64,000 nt of DNA from Muraenolepis orangiensis (GCA_027704905.1 CM051013.1:8150048-8214047), one strand, 5' to 3'. Positions 1 through 14,400 are shown, counted from the first letter of the stretch. Made by a program: numbers and translations. The notes: a model not told the origin generated them from the letters alone.

Positions 1-373
1 TTTACTTTGTTTACGATCATAGAATCGGACCGTACTAATCTTTCAAACAAACAAACCATGATTTGTGGCATGTGAGTCAAGGACGAGGTCGTTGTGGCTA
101 CGTGTCTTTGTCCCAAGGCCTTGGGTTCTCTTGCTCTCTCGCTCACTCTCTAGGTGAACCAGGTACAGCTGCGCTCACGGAGTCCAGCACACAGATGTAG
201 TGGGTGACGATCGAAGGGAGTGGAGCAACGGATGACTTCCTGCCAACACCACCGTCCATTTTGTTCTGCCTTTCCGTGTGTTTAACCTCGCTGCAGGTCT
301 CGCTACGGCCCAGCTGGGCCTTTTCTCCAGGCTAGAGCACGCAATTGATAAGATTTCAGATCTTATCTTATAT

Positions 374-426
374 GGTGAAATATGCACAAGTGCATTGTGC
401 AATGCAAACTTTGTGCATATTTCACC
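374..426. repeat. Inverted repeat, 16-bp perfect arms
   Basis: GGTGAAATATGCACAA at 374-389 is exactly reverse-complementary to TTGTGCATATTTCACC at 411-426, with a 21-nt loop. It is intronic. No flanking terminal repeats or target duplication were recognised, so it may be a foldback relic or an RNA hairpin. Confidence 0.8.
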
Positions 427-707
427 GAATCTTAAATATATTTCCATACAAATAGTAGTAGAGAGTAGAGTAGTCACTCCTGAAGTAGTCACACCAAAGG
501 ACACGGCCACAGAATTGTGGCATTAAAAGACGATGTCAGAGATATTTAAAGTGACAAATGACACGGTAATATAATTATGTCTGTGTCTGTTTCTGATATC
601 CTGGGGTGGTGGGTGGGTGGGTGGGAGGGAGGGAGGGGGGGGGGGTGGGGGGTGGGTGTGTTTCCCAGGATCCTTTGTGTCTGTCTGTAGCTTTCCATGC
701 TGAGCAC

Positions 708-912
<205 letters not shown>

Positions 913-2479
913 GGTGGGATTTCTGGATCATTGCAGGGAGAGCAAAGGTGTGGTGGTGGTTGGGAGGGGAGAGCGGGAATTCTGGGAAAAGGTGCAGGAT
1001 TTCTGAAATACGAGAATCCATTTGCAAGGATGCATTCGCCGCAGGTCCCAGAGGAATACTGAGAGATCATGCACGGGGGGAGATGTGGACCCTAAATATA
1101 CACACACACACACACACACACACACCCTCTTTCAGGTATTCCTTCCTCCACTCACTAGGTTTTTGTTGTCGTACCGGTCTTTCATGTCAAGTAAAAGGAA
1201 AGGCATGCACACAGCATTGTGCACTCGAGATGCCCAAACCCAAACCCCAGGTCCCTGCCTTCCGTGGCTCGTGCTCTGTGGACCGGGTGCTCTGCAGAAC
1301 TGAATAATTCATAAGACTTCTGAAGAGTGCGGTGAATATCCACCCCTTCCTTCCTTCCCTCCTCCCCCATGCACGCTAGCCCCCTTGCACACACAACTCA
1401 ATTTGTCACACACACACGCGGCACACCGCTGTGTGTGTGTGTATGACGTAATTCTTTCAGTGGAGATGCGTGCATTGCAGACGGCTACTGTCTAAAAACA
1501 TCATCATGGCAATTCTAATTTTTTTGTTGAAGCAAATAAAGTTTTAGTATGTGTGCATTTAGTGTGGCTGCAAGAAAGAGGGTGAGGGAGAGAGACCCCC
1601 TCCCAGGGAAGGGGGAGAGGGATGGGGAAGGGAGAGAGGGATGGGGAAGGGTGTGGCTGATTCAGGCGTTGAGGATGATTGCAGATATGAGGGGAGGGGG
1701 AGCAGAGCTAAGTGGACAAGGAAAGAGCCGTCGAGGGAGCTCCTGAAGGATAAAGGAGCAGATCGATAATCTGTAACCTTTTGCTGCTGCGGCTGGAGGT
1801 GGGCGTGGCTTGGAGGTGGGCGTGGCCAAGCCGAGGCATGAGCCACTGCTGTTCCCCTGGGAGTACTGTGGTTGTGGTCACGCCACACCCTCCCTGGCCC
1901 GGCGCTGTCGGGGCTATGGGGGTTGTCCTCCAGGTGCTCGTGGGTAGACTGCACCAAATCAGCCTACGTTTGTTGGTTTCACACACATGGGGTTGTTGTT
2001 GTTGTTTATTACTGTTGGTGCAGTTGCTGCCTGTGCACACCAGCCGTCTAGAGGAGTGCTTCTCAAAGCGTAGGTCGGGGCCCGGGAACGGGCCGTGGCT
2101 ACTGGGTCACACCTGGAAAAAGTATCAATATTGGCTGGCACTTTATGCACCAAATTCTCTTTGACTCAGTCAGACCACAGAATTTCACATCCCTCATTCA
2201 AGTTGTGTATATGTTCCGGCTTACTTGTGTGGGTCTAAGTGGGCTCCAGAAGCCAAGGGTCAAGCTCCACTGGGCATCGGCTTAACACAGTTTGACAATG
2301 GCTGGTCTAGATTACTCCCCCGGGGGAAACACTCACACTGCCTATCTCTCTTCTAACGACCAGACTCTCTCCATCTGGAAGTTGAGTAGAGAAAACCAAA
2401 CGGCTGTGCGACCGATTCTCTTCCCACCGTATTTATCGAGCCCTCCATAGTTTAACGTCTTCCTTCCTTCTCCGTCCAG

Positions 2480-2652
2480 GACCGCAAGCTGACCAAGGTG
2501 GAGCGGCAGCGCTTCAAAGAGGAGGCGGAGATGCTGAAGGGCCTCCAGCATCCCAACATCGTCCGCTTTTACGACTTCTGGGAGTCGCCGCTGAAGGGGA
2601 AGAAGTGCATCGTCCTGGTAACGGAGCTCATGACCTCGGGGACTCTTAAGAC
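2480..2652 (+). CDS. wnk2: wnk2 exon: kinase N-lobe, alpha-C helix
   Basis: Acceptor TCCAG|G, donor AC|GTGAGT, phases 0 to 2. It encodes DRKLTKVERQRF, then FKEEAEML with the alpha-C Glu, then LQHPNIVRFYDFW and the hinge VTELMTSGTLK. These are strongly conserved WNK blocks. The glycine loop and the beta-2 lysine characteristic of WNKs belong to the preceding exon, outside the window. Confidence 0.94.
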
Positions 2653-5455
2653 GTGAGTGGTTGAGTGGTGAGAGTCCATCGGACTCCACAGACAACATGA
2701 ATACATTTTGGAACGGCGCGTCTTTAAATGTCCATTAGCTTTTCTCGCCAAATGTATGTTTTATGTTATGGAATGGTATTTTTTTTAAATCGATAGTTTC
2801 ATTGATTTGAATCCTCTGTGTATTAAGGAAAAGCATTAATGCTTAATCGATGGCAAAGGTGGCCATTATACCGCCGTTTATAACTACAATTTTGCAGCTA
2901 ACGATGGAAGACGTTTCTCTCGTCCTCACGTCAGCTACCTGAAACGCTTCAAGGTGATGAAGCCCAAGGTGCTGAGGAGCTGGTGCAGACAGATCCTCAA
3001 GGGCCTCCACTTCCTCCACACCCGGGCCCCTCCCATCATCCACCGGGACCTCAAGTGCGACAACATCTTCATCACGGGCCCAACGGGCTCCGTGAAGATC
3101 GGCGACCTGGGCCTCGCCACGCTCAAGCGGGCCTCCTTCGCCAAGAGCGTGATAGGTAAGGGACCGGACCGGACTGGACTGCCGTCACCATCACCACCAC
3201 CACCACAACCACCACCATGACCACCACCACCACCACCTCCCCCACCATCACCACCACCCCCATGACCACCTACACCACCTACACCACCGCCGCCCTGCCG
3301 TGAGGTCTTGTGTCACCGGTGCGGTGTGGTCCTCTCTCCGCAGGCACGCCGGAGTTCATGGCGCCGGAGATGTACGAGGAGCACTACGACGAGGCGGTGG
3401 ACGTGTACGCCTTCGGGATGTGCATGCTGGAGATGGCCACCTCCGAGTACCCGTACTCCGAGTGTCAGAACGCCGCGCAGATCTACCGCAAAGTCACCAG
3501 CGTGAGTCTCGCTCTGGAAGAACCTATTTTTCCTCTGTGACACAAACTAAGAAATGACTTCAAAATGTAATTTGGTACTTTGGGATCGGGCGGTACCTTA
3601 TTTGAAACCTTCTGTTCGAGCCATTAGTCACAATAACAATAATAAGTATTTGTGATGTTTGAAATACATGCACAATTCAACACGATTACACCATGGGTTC
3701 ATGTGTTATCACATCAGTACATATTTTGGTATCATCAGATCAGTTTCCCGCCCTGCTCCCTTTGGAAAATTGTTCACACAAGGGAGGGGAGGGGGGGTGG
3801 GGGGGGTGAGACGATGGCCTGTTTCTGGCCGTCTGTGTTCAGGGTTACGGAGGCTGTGTTGGAGGCCCACACAGCCTCCTGGAGGGGAGGCCCAGCTGTT
3901 CCTCCCGGTTCTCTAGATGAAGCACTCTGGGGCGTTTCTTGTTCCTTCTCCTTGACTCTGAGTCCCACGCATGTCGTTTCAGCGACTGCTATTAGATTTG
4001 CGGGCGTTTGTGTGTGTAAGGGGCGTTATGCAATTCCCCGATTTCCTAAATTATATCGATCAGCCCCGCCCCTGACACTCGAGGCCCAGGCTGGGGGGGG
4101 GGGGGGAGGGGGGGTAATCGGAATACTCGGCCGGGGACCACTAGCGGCTATTAATAGAGATGGATTAAAGAGAAAGTCGGATTGCAAATTCTCTCCCCCA
4201 CACACCCATGTCAATGCTTGTCATTCCCCCATCCACCCCATTCAAATGAGGTGCAGAGTGTGTGTATCATGTTGGTGCTTAATGAGCCATAGTACGCTGA
4301 GTGAAATGAAGTCTCGTGCGGTGCTGGAGCACAGCGTGGTCTTCTCCTGCTCACGTTCCTCTCTCTCTCTCCTCTCCCCAGGGGGTAAAACCGGCCAGCT
4401 ACAACAAGGTCTTGGACCCCGAGATCAAGGAGATTATCGGGGAGTGTATTTGTCAAAAGAAGGAGGAGCGGTGAGTTCCCCCTTCGATACTTCACTGCTT
4501 CACTGCCGACCGGTCGGTGCCTTCACCGGCTTGCATGCCCAGTCTGTGCCAAGAGAAATAACCAGGGGGAAGCTCCCAATGGCCCACTTACAGTCTTTGA
4601 GGTTAGACGACGTGTCTTTGTCCTGACGGAATAGGCCATAATCAGGGGGGTGTGTTGGAGCACTTTGGGAACATCAGGAACTTTAGTGCCTCGACGACTC
4701 CAGGCACTGTATCCCTAAATGATATAATTACAGTGTCTGAGAGGGAGGACAAGTGTACGATGTGGATACACCTTGTTCTTAATTCAAAGGCAAGCCAAGG
4801 CAGAGCGTCTGTCTGCAAACACTCACTTCATGCACTGCTGTAACTTACCCATCTTCTCCCCAACCAGGTACTCCATCAAGGACCTGCTGAACCACGCCTT
4901 CTTCGCCGAGGACACGGGCGTGAGGGTGGAGCTGGCGGAGGAGGACGACTGCAAAAAGGCCTCCATCGCTCTGAAGCTGTGGGTGGAGGACCCCAAGAAG
5001 CTGAAGGGAAAGTACAAGGAGAGCGGCGCCATCGAGTTCTCCTTCGACCTCGAGAAGGACGTCCCGGAAGTCGTGGCCCAAGAGATGGTGAGCAGAACAC
5101 CCTTTGATGTTTTACCCTTTTAGTCGTTTAGCGGATGCTTTTATCCCAACGGACTTGCTGTTAATTATTCAGATGCACACCTTTTTACGGAGCTTAAGGA
5201 GATGGGTGTCGGCGCCTGGAGGATGACTACAGGATAGTCTGCATACCCCAGGGAGATATATCCTCCACATATGCAGGAACTTGAAGCCCTTCTCCTTGTT
5301 AAGATAACTTAATAATCATCTTTCAACCTGGATCTTGTTGGTCACCTGGTCAAAGTGACTAAAACAAAACAAAAAAACAAAAAATCAAGTCTTGCTCTGA
5401 AATCTCGCGAGAGGTGAGTCGTTGCAGGATAAGACCGGTGGAAACGTGAGTGACA

Positions 5456-5491
<36 letters not shown>

Positions 5492-8400
5492 TTCCGGACA
5501 AGAGTTTGTTGTGCCGTACTACAGAAAGCATCGCTACGTTTTTATCTCAAATATTTTCAAAGTCATGGCTGAATATTTAGCTGATTTCAACAATGTGGAT
5601 GAGGCTCTGGAGGGGGAGGCTTCTCCTTGAGCGAGACTTGGCGAGACACAATAACAAACGGACCAGATCAAGCGAAAAGTAAAGAACAAAAGTTGTATTT
5701 CTCTGTAGGGATCCTTGTTATAACATCTTGAGCCGGTCGGTAGTTAAAACACTTTTCGGAGGACATTGACCGGCTTCATCGCCCCCAAAGGGTTTCATTG
5801 CAGACGTTTGGCTGAAGCGCCTTCTTGGCCTTCTTGCTCAATACTGAACCTATTTTTTGCCCGCATGAGTCACTTTATCCTTTAATTGAGGTCGAGTAAA
5901 CAAATGGTTTGCGCTACCATTATTAGTTCCAGTAGTTTATACCTGGAGCTCTGCGTGTGGTGGTTGTGGTGCCAGCGGGGCCCTTATCTCATCTCCGGGG
6001 AATGTGCCCCCTGATAACTGACAGTCTTCACTTCCAGGAATCTCGCTATGGCTGTTTCTCCTGTCGTCGCTGCCTGTGTTTTTCTTTTTTTTTTTCCTTT
6101 TTCTTTTCAGATAAGACCTGTTGTTCTGTGATAACAGAATAACAGATAAATATGTGTGGTGCAAAAACAGTGCACATTTTTAGTGCTGGGGTGCTGCGGT
6201 CATGCAGACATTAAAGTTGTAGTTTTTGGTTTAATAAAACTGTAGTTTTTTTTGGTAAATAAGGGGTTTTAAGAACCTGCTCAAATGCTTGCTTGGTTGG
6301 CCCAATGGAGGCTGTCGTCTAGCAGCTGAAAGTTACGGTTTACATTCGGGGACGATGCATTGCCGTGGCGACGTAATGTGGGAGGAGAGAACACTGGTTT
6401 ATATGCAAGTGCGTGTATATTAATGACCCACAACATTCTCCACCAAGGGTAAGAATGAAGAGTATTTTAATACCTGCTTGTGTTACTGGATATGTTGGGA
6501 GAGTTCAATCCAGGCACACAATGTAAAATACAAGGAGCCCTCATGTTGTCATGCTCACGGGTTGCGTTTTGGCAAGCGGCTGGGAAAATGGGCGTGGCCT
6601 AAACTACAGATGAGTCACAGACCTTGCTGGTCGCGTCCGGGCACATCGGCGCGGCCAAAGCGTTATCAGATGCTACGCTGGTATGGCCTTGGAACGCCAA
6701 ACCTCTTGGCTCCTCTGAGTGAAGTGGCAGAAGGGTGAGACTCCCCTGTGTGGGGGGGGGAGGGTCTGTTTTCTGTGTCTTACTGCGTCACCCAACTGAT
6801 TAATCCTAAAGTGGGCCACTGCAGTTGAGTCTGAAGCCTGTCGACAAAGTGGTGGAGTTGAAGCTAGGCCGGTAATGATGGCCTGGGGGGGGGGGGGTTG
6901 AGAGCAGTCAGGAGGACAGCCTGGTCAGCATGCCCTCGTGTCACAGCAGCCCTGAGTCACTGTGGTTACTCAATAGATACACAGCCCACTCTGAGCCTTT
7001 TGTGCTAATAATACCTCTTTATTTCTTTAGCAAAGATAACCACACATTGTATGAACGGAGACTCTTTAAAAAAAAATTATACTATACATACTTGAGATAT
7101 ACTGTAGGGTAGCAGCAGCTCAGGAGGTAGAGCTGGTTGTCTGGCAAACCGGAAGGTTGCTGGTTCAATCCCCCGGCTCCTCCTCCTCCTCCTCCTCCTC
7201 CTCCTCCTAGCCAATTGTCGTGGTCACCCTGAGGAAGACACCCTAACCCTTACCTGATGAGTGTATGAATGTCTGTATGGATGTGTGTATGACTGGGTGA
7301 ACGTCTGGTATAACTTGTAAAGCGCTTTGGTTAAAGGTGCCATATAAATGCAGGCCATCCATCCATTTAGTATTTCTCAATCCTTTTGTGTTCTGTTTAG
7401 GACCGGTCCAGAGCTGCTCTCGTTTCCCGTGTTGAGCCTCACTTCTCGCTTCCTCTTGTCAGGTGGAGTCCGGCTTCTTCCAGGAGAGCGACGTGAAGAC
7501 CGTGGGCAAGTCCATCCGGGACCGCGTGGCGCTCATCAAATGGCGGCGCGAGAGGACGGCCAGCGCCTCCGCAGCGGAGGCGGCGTCCGGGCCCCAGACC
7601 GCCCCGGCCCCGCAGGTTGGCCCCGCCCCCTCGCAGGAACCCGAGGAGCCGGAGGCGGACCTGCACGGCCGGCCGTGTGGTCTCCCCGCCAGCGCCACCT
7701 CCGTAGCGTGTAAGAGACTCTATTCCAGTAGCTCGGGAGGTACAGCGGGTCCGTAAGGTTTTCCTTTTCACACTGAAAAGGACCGTGACCTTTTCAGTGT
7801 GTGTGCACCGTGTGTGTGGTTGTCTAACGTGTGCCATGCTTGTGTGTGTGTGTGTGTCACCACAGCGGACGCCACCTTCGACAGTGGGCTGGGCTCGGCT
7901 GTGTACTCTGACTCACACAGCAGCCAGCAGAGTGTCCTCTACCAGTCCCTGCAGGAGCCTGTCGCCATGGTTACGCAGCAGGTCAGTGTGTAGGAGCCTA
8001 ACTCATCATAAGGCAGGTCCCGTGATGTGTATTATTATGGACATATGGACACTCTCTCACTCCCCGCAAATCTGGGCTGACACGTGCCCTGAATCATGAG
8101 AAGGTTTTAATGAGAAGGATGACTTGGTATTGATGTGAGCCAGGTCAATCAGCGGTGACCATTATGTGGCTTACATTATGAATTATCTCTTTGCATTGAG
8201 AGAGAACGTGCTCTCCCCGGGACCATTGTGAGTTCATTATCATTATTTGACATCTGCATTCCATGTTATCGTGTGTCTCCGTCTGTCCGTCCGTCTGTCT
8301 GTCTGTGGCGTGTTGAGTAACGTGTTTTGCCTTTTTGGGTTGCTTGTGGGATCAGCGCCAGAGTGTAGATGCACACCGGCACCCGGAGCGCCCGCGCTCC

Positions 8401-11400
8401 TGCGACAGAGGGGAGGTCTGGCGAGGGCCTCCGGACCCGGACTTCAAGAGGTCCGTGGCTCGCAGGGGCAGCGCCTCCATCATCGAAACTCTCGGGGCCA
8501 ATCAGAGCGCTCCGCTCCGGGCCCTCATCGCCGCCCTCATCCACGCCCGGGACAACGGACCCATAAGTCCGCCCGAGGCACCCGAGAGCCCGACGGAGCT
8601 GGGCTCCGAGGCCGAGGACGGCTTCCCCTGTCACCGGGCCCCTCGGGAGCCCACACAGCTCTCCCCCGTCCCCGGGCCCTGGGAGTCTCGTCCCCGTAGC
8701 GAAACGTGCACGGAGCCCCCCCACCCCGTGTCCACCGCAGCTTCTGGACGGAGACACTCAGACCTCAGCAGTCTGCAGAGTCTGAGCTTCCAGCAGCATC
8801 ACCATCAGCAGCAGCAGCAGCAGCAGCAGCTTGCCGGTAGGGCCTGCCCCGTCTGCCTCTCCTTGTTGATGCTGAGCACCCAAGAGGGAGGGGCCCGGCG
8901 CGGCCCGCGATTCGCCATGCCGGCGCACCACCACCACTGTGCGTGCGCCTCTCGGCGGCGGCACCACCACGACCCCGGCGGGGCCACGCACCCCTCCTCT
9001 TCCTCCTTCTCTTCGGCTCCTAAAGATCCCAGCGACCGCTCGGACTTCTCTGCGCTGCAGCAGTCCTTGCTCAGCATCATCAGCCGCAAGTCCACCCCCA
9101 GTAACGGGGGCACGCAGCCAGGGGGCCGCAGAGCCAGTTACTGTTGTGGAGAGTCTCAGCCCGGCGGTTCGGCCGTAGGAGTGGTAGGTCACACTGGCTT
9201 GTCCCTCGCTCCTCAGGCCTGATGCCTGGGCAGTTCATTCCTGTTGGCCTGTAGGGGGCAAAGCGCAACACTGCATGGAGCTAGACCTGCCTTCTTAAGG
9301 TTTGCTGAGTGCACCTTTCTACCAATGCAGATTGCCTTAACATCTCAAGAATCAATGATCTAATGATGGTTCTGCCTGGTGGAGGGGGGGGGAAGATCTT
9401 GCAGACCAGCTCCAGCGCTGACTAACCTAAACTAGCCAATGCCTCTTCTTCTTCTTCTTCTTCTTCAAGCCAGCCTTTATCTTGTCGTTTGTCGCCTTTG
9501 CTTCACTGACCCAATCCACCGCCGTCTATATAGGTCTATAGAGCCGGCAACAACACTCCTCAACTGGTGATCTGAAGACTTTCTGGTGAGAGGAGGAGTT
9601 TGGTATTAAATACTCTCTTGCTTCATGCTGGTCCTCATCGCTCTGCTCTGCTGCTTTATGTTGGGATGGCCCCATCTTCATCTTCTCATTATATCCACTT
9701 CCTGTTCACTATTCATGTTCACATCTTGTTGATTCCAAAGGATATTTGCCTTGTGCTAAAATAGCTTATTTCCGATTGGTCTATTGTGTCCTAATGTTTT
9801 TTTTTTTATTGTATTTTTTTTTTTTAGCTCAATCCGCCTGGGGTCCACAGCCAGCCTCCTCCCCACCAGGTCCTCCCTCTCTCCGGTCTGGCCGGTCTCC
9901 CCCACCTGCAGTACCTCCAGCCGGGCCAGAGCTACCCGTCCGCTGCCGTCCAGCATGTGGCCAACTTCTCAGCTCCGACTCCGGCGTCTCATATTCCTCA
10001 ACAAGTCCCACAGAGCTACCCGGTGCCGCCGCCGCAGCATCATCCTCATCACCCGGGCTACTGCGATCCGCCCCGCCCGCCGGGCGTCCAGCAGACCCTG
10101 TCCGGCGCCGGGGAGGCGGCCACCCAGAGCTACCCGGCGGGCTCTCTGGCAGCCCCGGTGACCCCGGGTCATCCCAGCCTGTCACCGGGCATGGCTCCGC
10201 TGGGCTTCTCCACGCCGTCGCTTTACAACCAACAGCTCCCCATTCACCCGCCGGCGCCACCACCACAACAACAACAACACTACAACAACTACAACAACTA
10301 CAACTTCAACAGCAGCACTTAATACAGCAAGTCGGCGTCCAGCAAACACAGCAGGCTGGCCAGGCTCACGTTCCAACTCCATGTCCTCACAGCCAGCAGA
10401 GCATACATGCTCTTCAACAGCAACAGCAACAGCAGCAGCACATGAGCCAACAGCAGCCTGGCCTCCCGTCTCAACAGCCTCCGTTTCAACAGCCTCAGTT
10501 TCAACCCTCGGTGGTTCCCCCACACCAGAGTCTACACCCGTCCCCCCTGCCCTACTCCTCCACGGCGACCTCTCCCGTGCCACTCGCCCCCCCGGCCCAC
10601 TGCGGGTACCCGGCGGACCCCGGCGCTCGGAGCCGGTACCCCCAGCAGGGGACGCCGCAGAACCTCGGGGGGGCCCCCGCCCAGCAGCACCACCAGGCTG
10701 CAGCTGCTGCGGCCGGCGACCAGCAGGTGAGCGATTCACTCATACGTTATAACTAGACCGTTACCGCTGCCTTACGACGGTCGTCGTTGCCGTGGTCTTT
10801 CCGTGACGTTCCCTGACCCTGTCTTGTTTTTACTTCTCGTCAGTACCTCCCCTATCTCAACATGGCTGCTTTCCTGACTCAGGTAGAACTCCCTTCCTTT
10901 TTTTTTAATTGCACCTTTTTCGGCAAGCACTAAAAGTTTGAGGGAGAAACTAAAATTATTATAGATTTTTTTTTTCTTTTTAGCAAATTCATTCCTTTAG
11001 CACATTGTGTATCGAATTACCCCCATTGGTTAAAGTTTGTACTAAATGAGAAGCAGCTGTGTTTGAGAGCAGCGGATGAGTGACAAACTTATACGGGAAC
11101 TAGGAGGTTCCTCACGCCAGAGCTTTGAGACTGAACCCGAAAAAATCCTGAAAAACCCCCCCCAGAACGGTGGTTTCAGTTTGACGTCTCCCGGCCCCCG
11201 TCACTCCCTCCGGGCCTGCTGTGTGGGTGTCTGCCTCGCTCTATGCTACAGGGTAAGCTAGTTGATCAGCAGCAGACACGCTGAGGCTGAGGCTGAGGCT
11301 CGGGGACGTCATAGAGGCAGGAATGTTCACCGGGTCAGCGGCACGGAAAACATGAGACACTGATTCCATGCGATGGTTCCAACCATACTGTCCCTCCTTC

Positions 11401-14400
11401 TGCTTCTTCTTCTTCTTCTTCTTCTTCTTCTTCTTCTTCCCCTCAATTCCTCATCTCCTTTTCTAGAGCTGCCCTGCCGGTCAGACACAAGACGGACATA
11501 CTCTCAGCCAATCGAATGCGAGTGTGCTTCCGCCACCTCAACAGCCATTGGCTCAGGCCCCGACCCAGCAGCCACTCCCACAGCTGCAGATCCCCGCCCC
11601 TGCAGCATTAACACAACCACCCCAAGTAAACCTAGACCTCTCTTTCTGAAACGGTTTGTTTATTAGCTCCGCCCTCAAAGATGGGTGGAGGTTATGTTTT
11701 CGCCTGTTTGTCCTCTCGGTTTGGTAATTTGTCTGTTAGCAAGATAACTCAAAACCTATGTACGGAATTGGACACAACTTGGTGGTTAGATTAGTTATGG
11801 GCCAAGGAACAGTTGATTTTGGGGCCAATCTGGATGCAGGGGAGATTTAGGTGTGGTGGAGATATAGGCTCTACTGAGAGGCTTCTACTAGGTGACTTCT
11901 GTATAAAAAATGATCAAAACACAGCCGATTTCATTTGAGTAGTGACTTCCGACCAGAGCCTGGCTTCTTGTTGGCAGAAAACCAGGCTCTGGTCGGGTAA
12001 TTTTGTGATCAAACCCTTTGACTTCTGATTTACTTGATTCTCTTCTCTGCTCTCGTCCCCCAGCCTCCCTTAGCGTACCCCACCATCCAGGTGATGTCGG
12101 CAGCCCCCAGCAGCACGGCCCCGCAGTTCTACCCGTCCTCGGCCCCCATCTTCCTCTCTCCCGGCCAGCCTTTCCCCACCGCCGGCACCACCCCCGCCGT
12201 CTCCCCGCTCTCCCCCCTGCTGCACGTGGAGAGCGCTCTGCCGGGGCACCCCGCCACGTCCCTGGGGGTCGGCGCTACGCAGGACCCAGTCCTCTCACCG
12301 CACCACGGCCCCTCTTCCTCTGCCGCCCTCAGACTCGAAACGCATATGCACGCGCAGCCCATGTATATGGCGGCCAACCTGGCCACACACGGTGTGCACG
12401 CACATGCGCAGCCTCCCCAGATGGCTGCCTCCGAGCCTCTGAACCAGGTGATTCTGGAGGCTTCCTCTCTGCTCGGCCTGTTTGCTAAGGAGGTGTGAAT
12501 CGGGAGGAAGTCGTGGGTTATTTTCGTATGTGTCGAGGGTGGGTTCACTTTATCTTGGGTGTTTGGGTGTTTGGCAATAATCACACTTATTCACGGGAAC
12601 AAACATTTTGAGGTTTCAAAACAAACTGTTTTTATTGCATGACTTAAGACACCAGTTCATAATGTAACGGTAGATGGATCAAATATCAAGCTTTGTACTA
12701 AACAGAATAAACTGAAAATCATGAAGGGACCCATAAAACAAAAATCTAACGACATGTTGTGTCTTTCTGTCTGAATGTCTGCAGATGCTGCGGCCCGTCC
12801 AGCCGGGCCACACGGAGCCTCTCCCATCGACCCAGCTGGTCCAGGCGGCCCCGCCCGTCCCGCCCGTCACACACGCACAGCGAGAACAGTCGACGGTGGT
12901 AGCGCCGCCCGTACAGACCGGGCCGTGCTTTGGCACGAGCGACCAGCTGGATCCCAACCAGAACCCCTGCCAAGTTCCTCCACAGGGGCAGGGGCAGGCC
13001 CAGGCCCAGAGCCAAGCCCAGAACCAGGCTGCAGCGACGCAGCCCTCCTCCTCCTCTGACCCCCAGAGAGCCTCGTCCGGACCCGCTGGTTCCGCCGCGA
13101 CTCAGCAGAAAGCTGCCGGCGGTCCCCCAGCGGGGACCTTGGGGCAGGGCCACATGGAGAGCAAGCTGGAGGTACAGCCGGATTACCTCCTCCCACTACC
13201 CTCCTCCTCCTGCCCCTCTGTGTTCCTCTTCTTGTTGCCTGACTCACGGCTTCCTGCACACCCACACCCACACACACACACACACCTCTCCTTCCTAGTT
13301 GTCTTTATTCTCTGGAAATGAAACGCCTGATACTTAAGACGGCGTAATCCATTTCCTGTGCCTGTTGTGTATGGATCTGTTGTGTCTGTAGGATCAGGCG
13401 GTGGAGAAGCCGACTGCCGGGCAGAGTTATGACAGGTACTAGCTTACTTCCTGTCGGCGTCTACACCCCCCCTCCGCTAGCCCTGCTTCCTCTCACACAC
13501 ACAGACCTGAGCCCTGCAGTGACACATTTAACCTTAAAAGGGGGGAACTTGGTTCGTCGTTTCAATTTCGAACATTTCAATGTGGGTAGCGTATGCAAAT
13601 GACCAATGTTTACCTTTGGAGGGTTGTGCTGTAAGGTTTGCATCTGAGCCAAGCTGCGCCCCAGAGAGCAACACCTGCAACAACCGCAGGCGCTGCTCTC
13701 ATCTCCCTCATGCGGATAGATGGAGATTCAAGATGTTATTTGCTATGTGCAACAAGTACAATGGAATCCTTACTCCCCATTCACTCCCGCAGTATGAATT
13801 TCAACAATACTATACTAAACTATGCAATACTATACAATACTATAAACAACACTATATACTTCCTACTATATACATAAACAACACTTTACTATAACAATAC
13901 TTTAAACAATAAAAATGTAATAAAAAGTCTCTGATGGATGATACAGTATATACATATAGTGAACAGTGCAGTAACTAATGAGTCCAGTAAAGAAGTGTGA
14001 GGTTTGTTTAAGGTTGAAAAGCAGTAAGGGTTCCCCTTTTAATGTCCCATTTTAATACAATTATGGCCACAGAAAGATCAAACAGAATGTGGTTCGACTG
14101 AATTAAACCACACGGCGGCCCGTTTGTTCGTTTTACAATTTGCCGTCACCAGCGTCAACTCGGACGCCACCTCGGGGAAGGAGATGAGCGACGGCTGCGA
14201 CGGGACGCTGGGCGCCAAAGGGGAGAGCAAGGTCCGCAAGCACCACCGCCGGTCTACACGCACACGGTCCCGCCAGGAGAAGCTCAGCAGGCCCAAACTC
14301 ACCATGCTCAATGTGAGGCTGGTCTCTGGAGAAACTCCATGTAGTGGGCCCCGATTGTACACCTCTGGTACGACGACTGGTAGCACCCGTGCGACGACTG

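Larger units (their letters stand above)
5088..7462 (+). other. wnk2 intron, 2.4 kb
   Basis: It holds the SINE-tail fragment (5115-5170), an (AG)n tract at about 5459-5490, and a possible transposon-gene start at about 5565 with an early stop. From 5680 to 5790 lies a stretch resembling 60740-60840. A tRNA-derived SINE lies at 7106-7371. No coding exon was seen between 5087 and 7463, and the CCT-like domain continues directly across the intron. Confidence 0.7.

Noticed and set aside
3652..4626. 324-codon open frame
   Set aside because: It runs through intron and across exon 4382-4470 in the wrong frame and has no family resemblance.
7106..7180. tRNA gene from the A and B box match
   Set aside because: There is no closing acceptor stem, and the head continues into a SINE body and tail.
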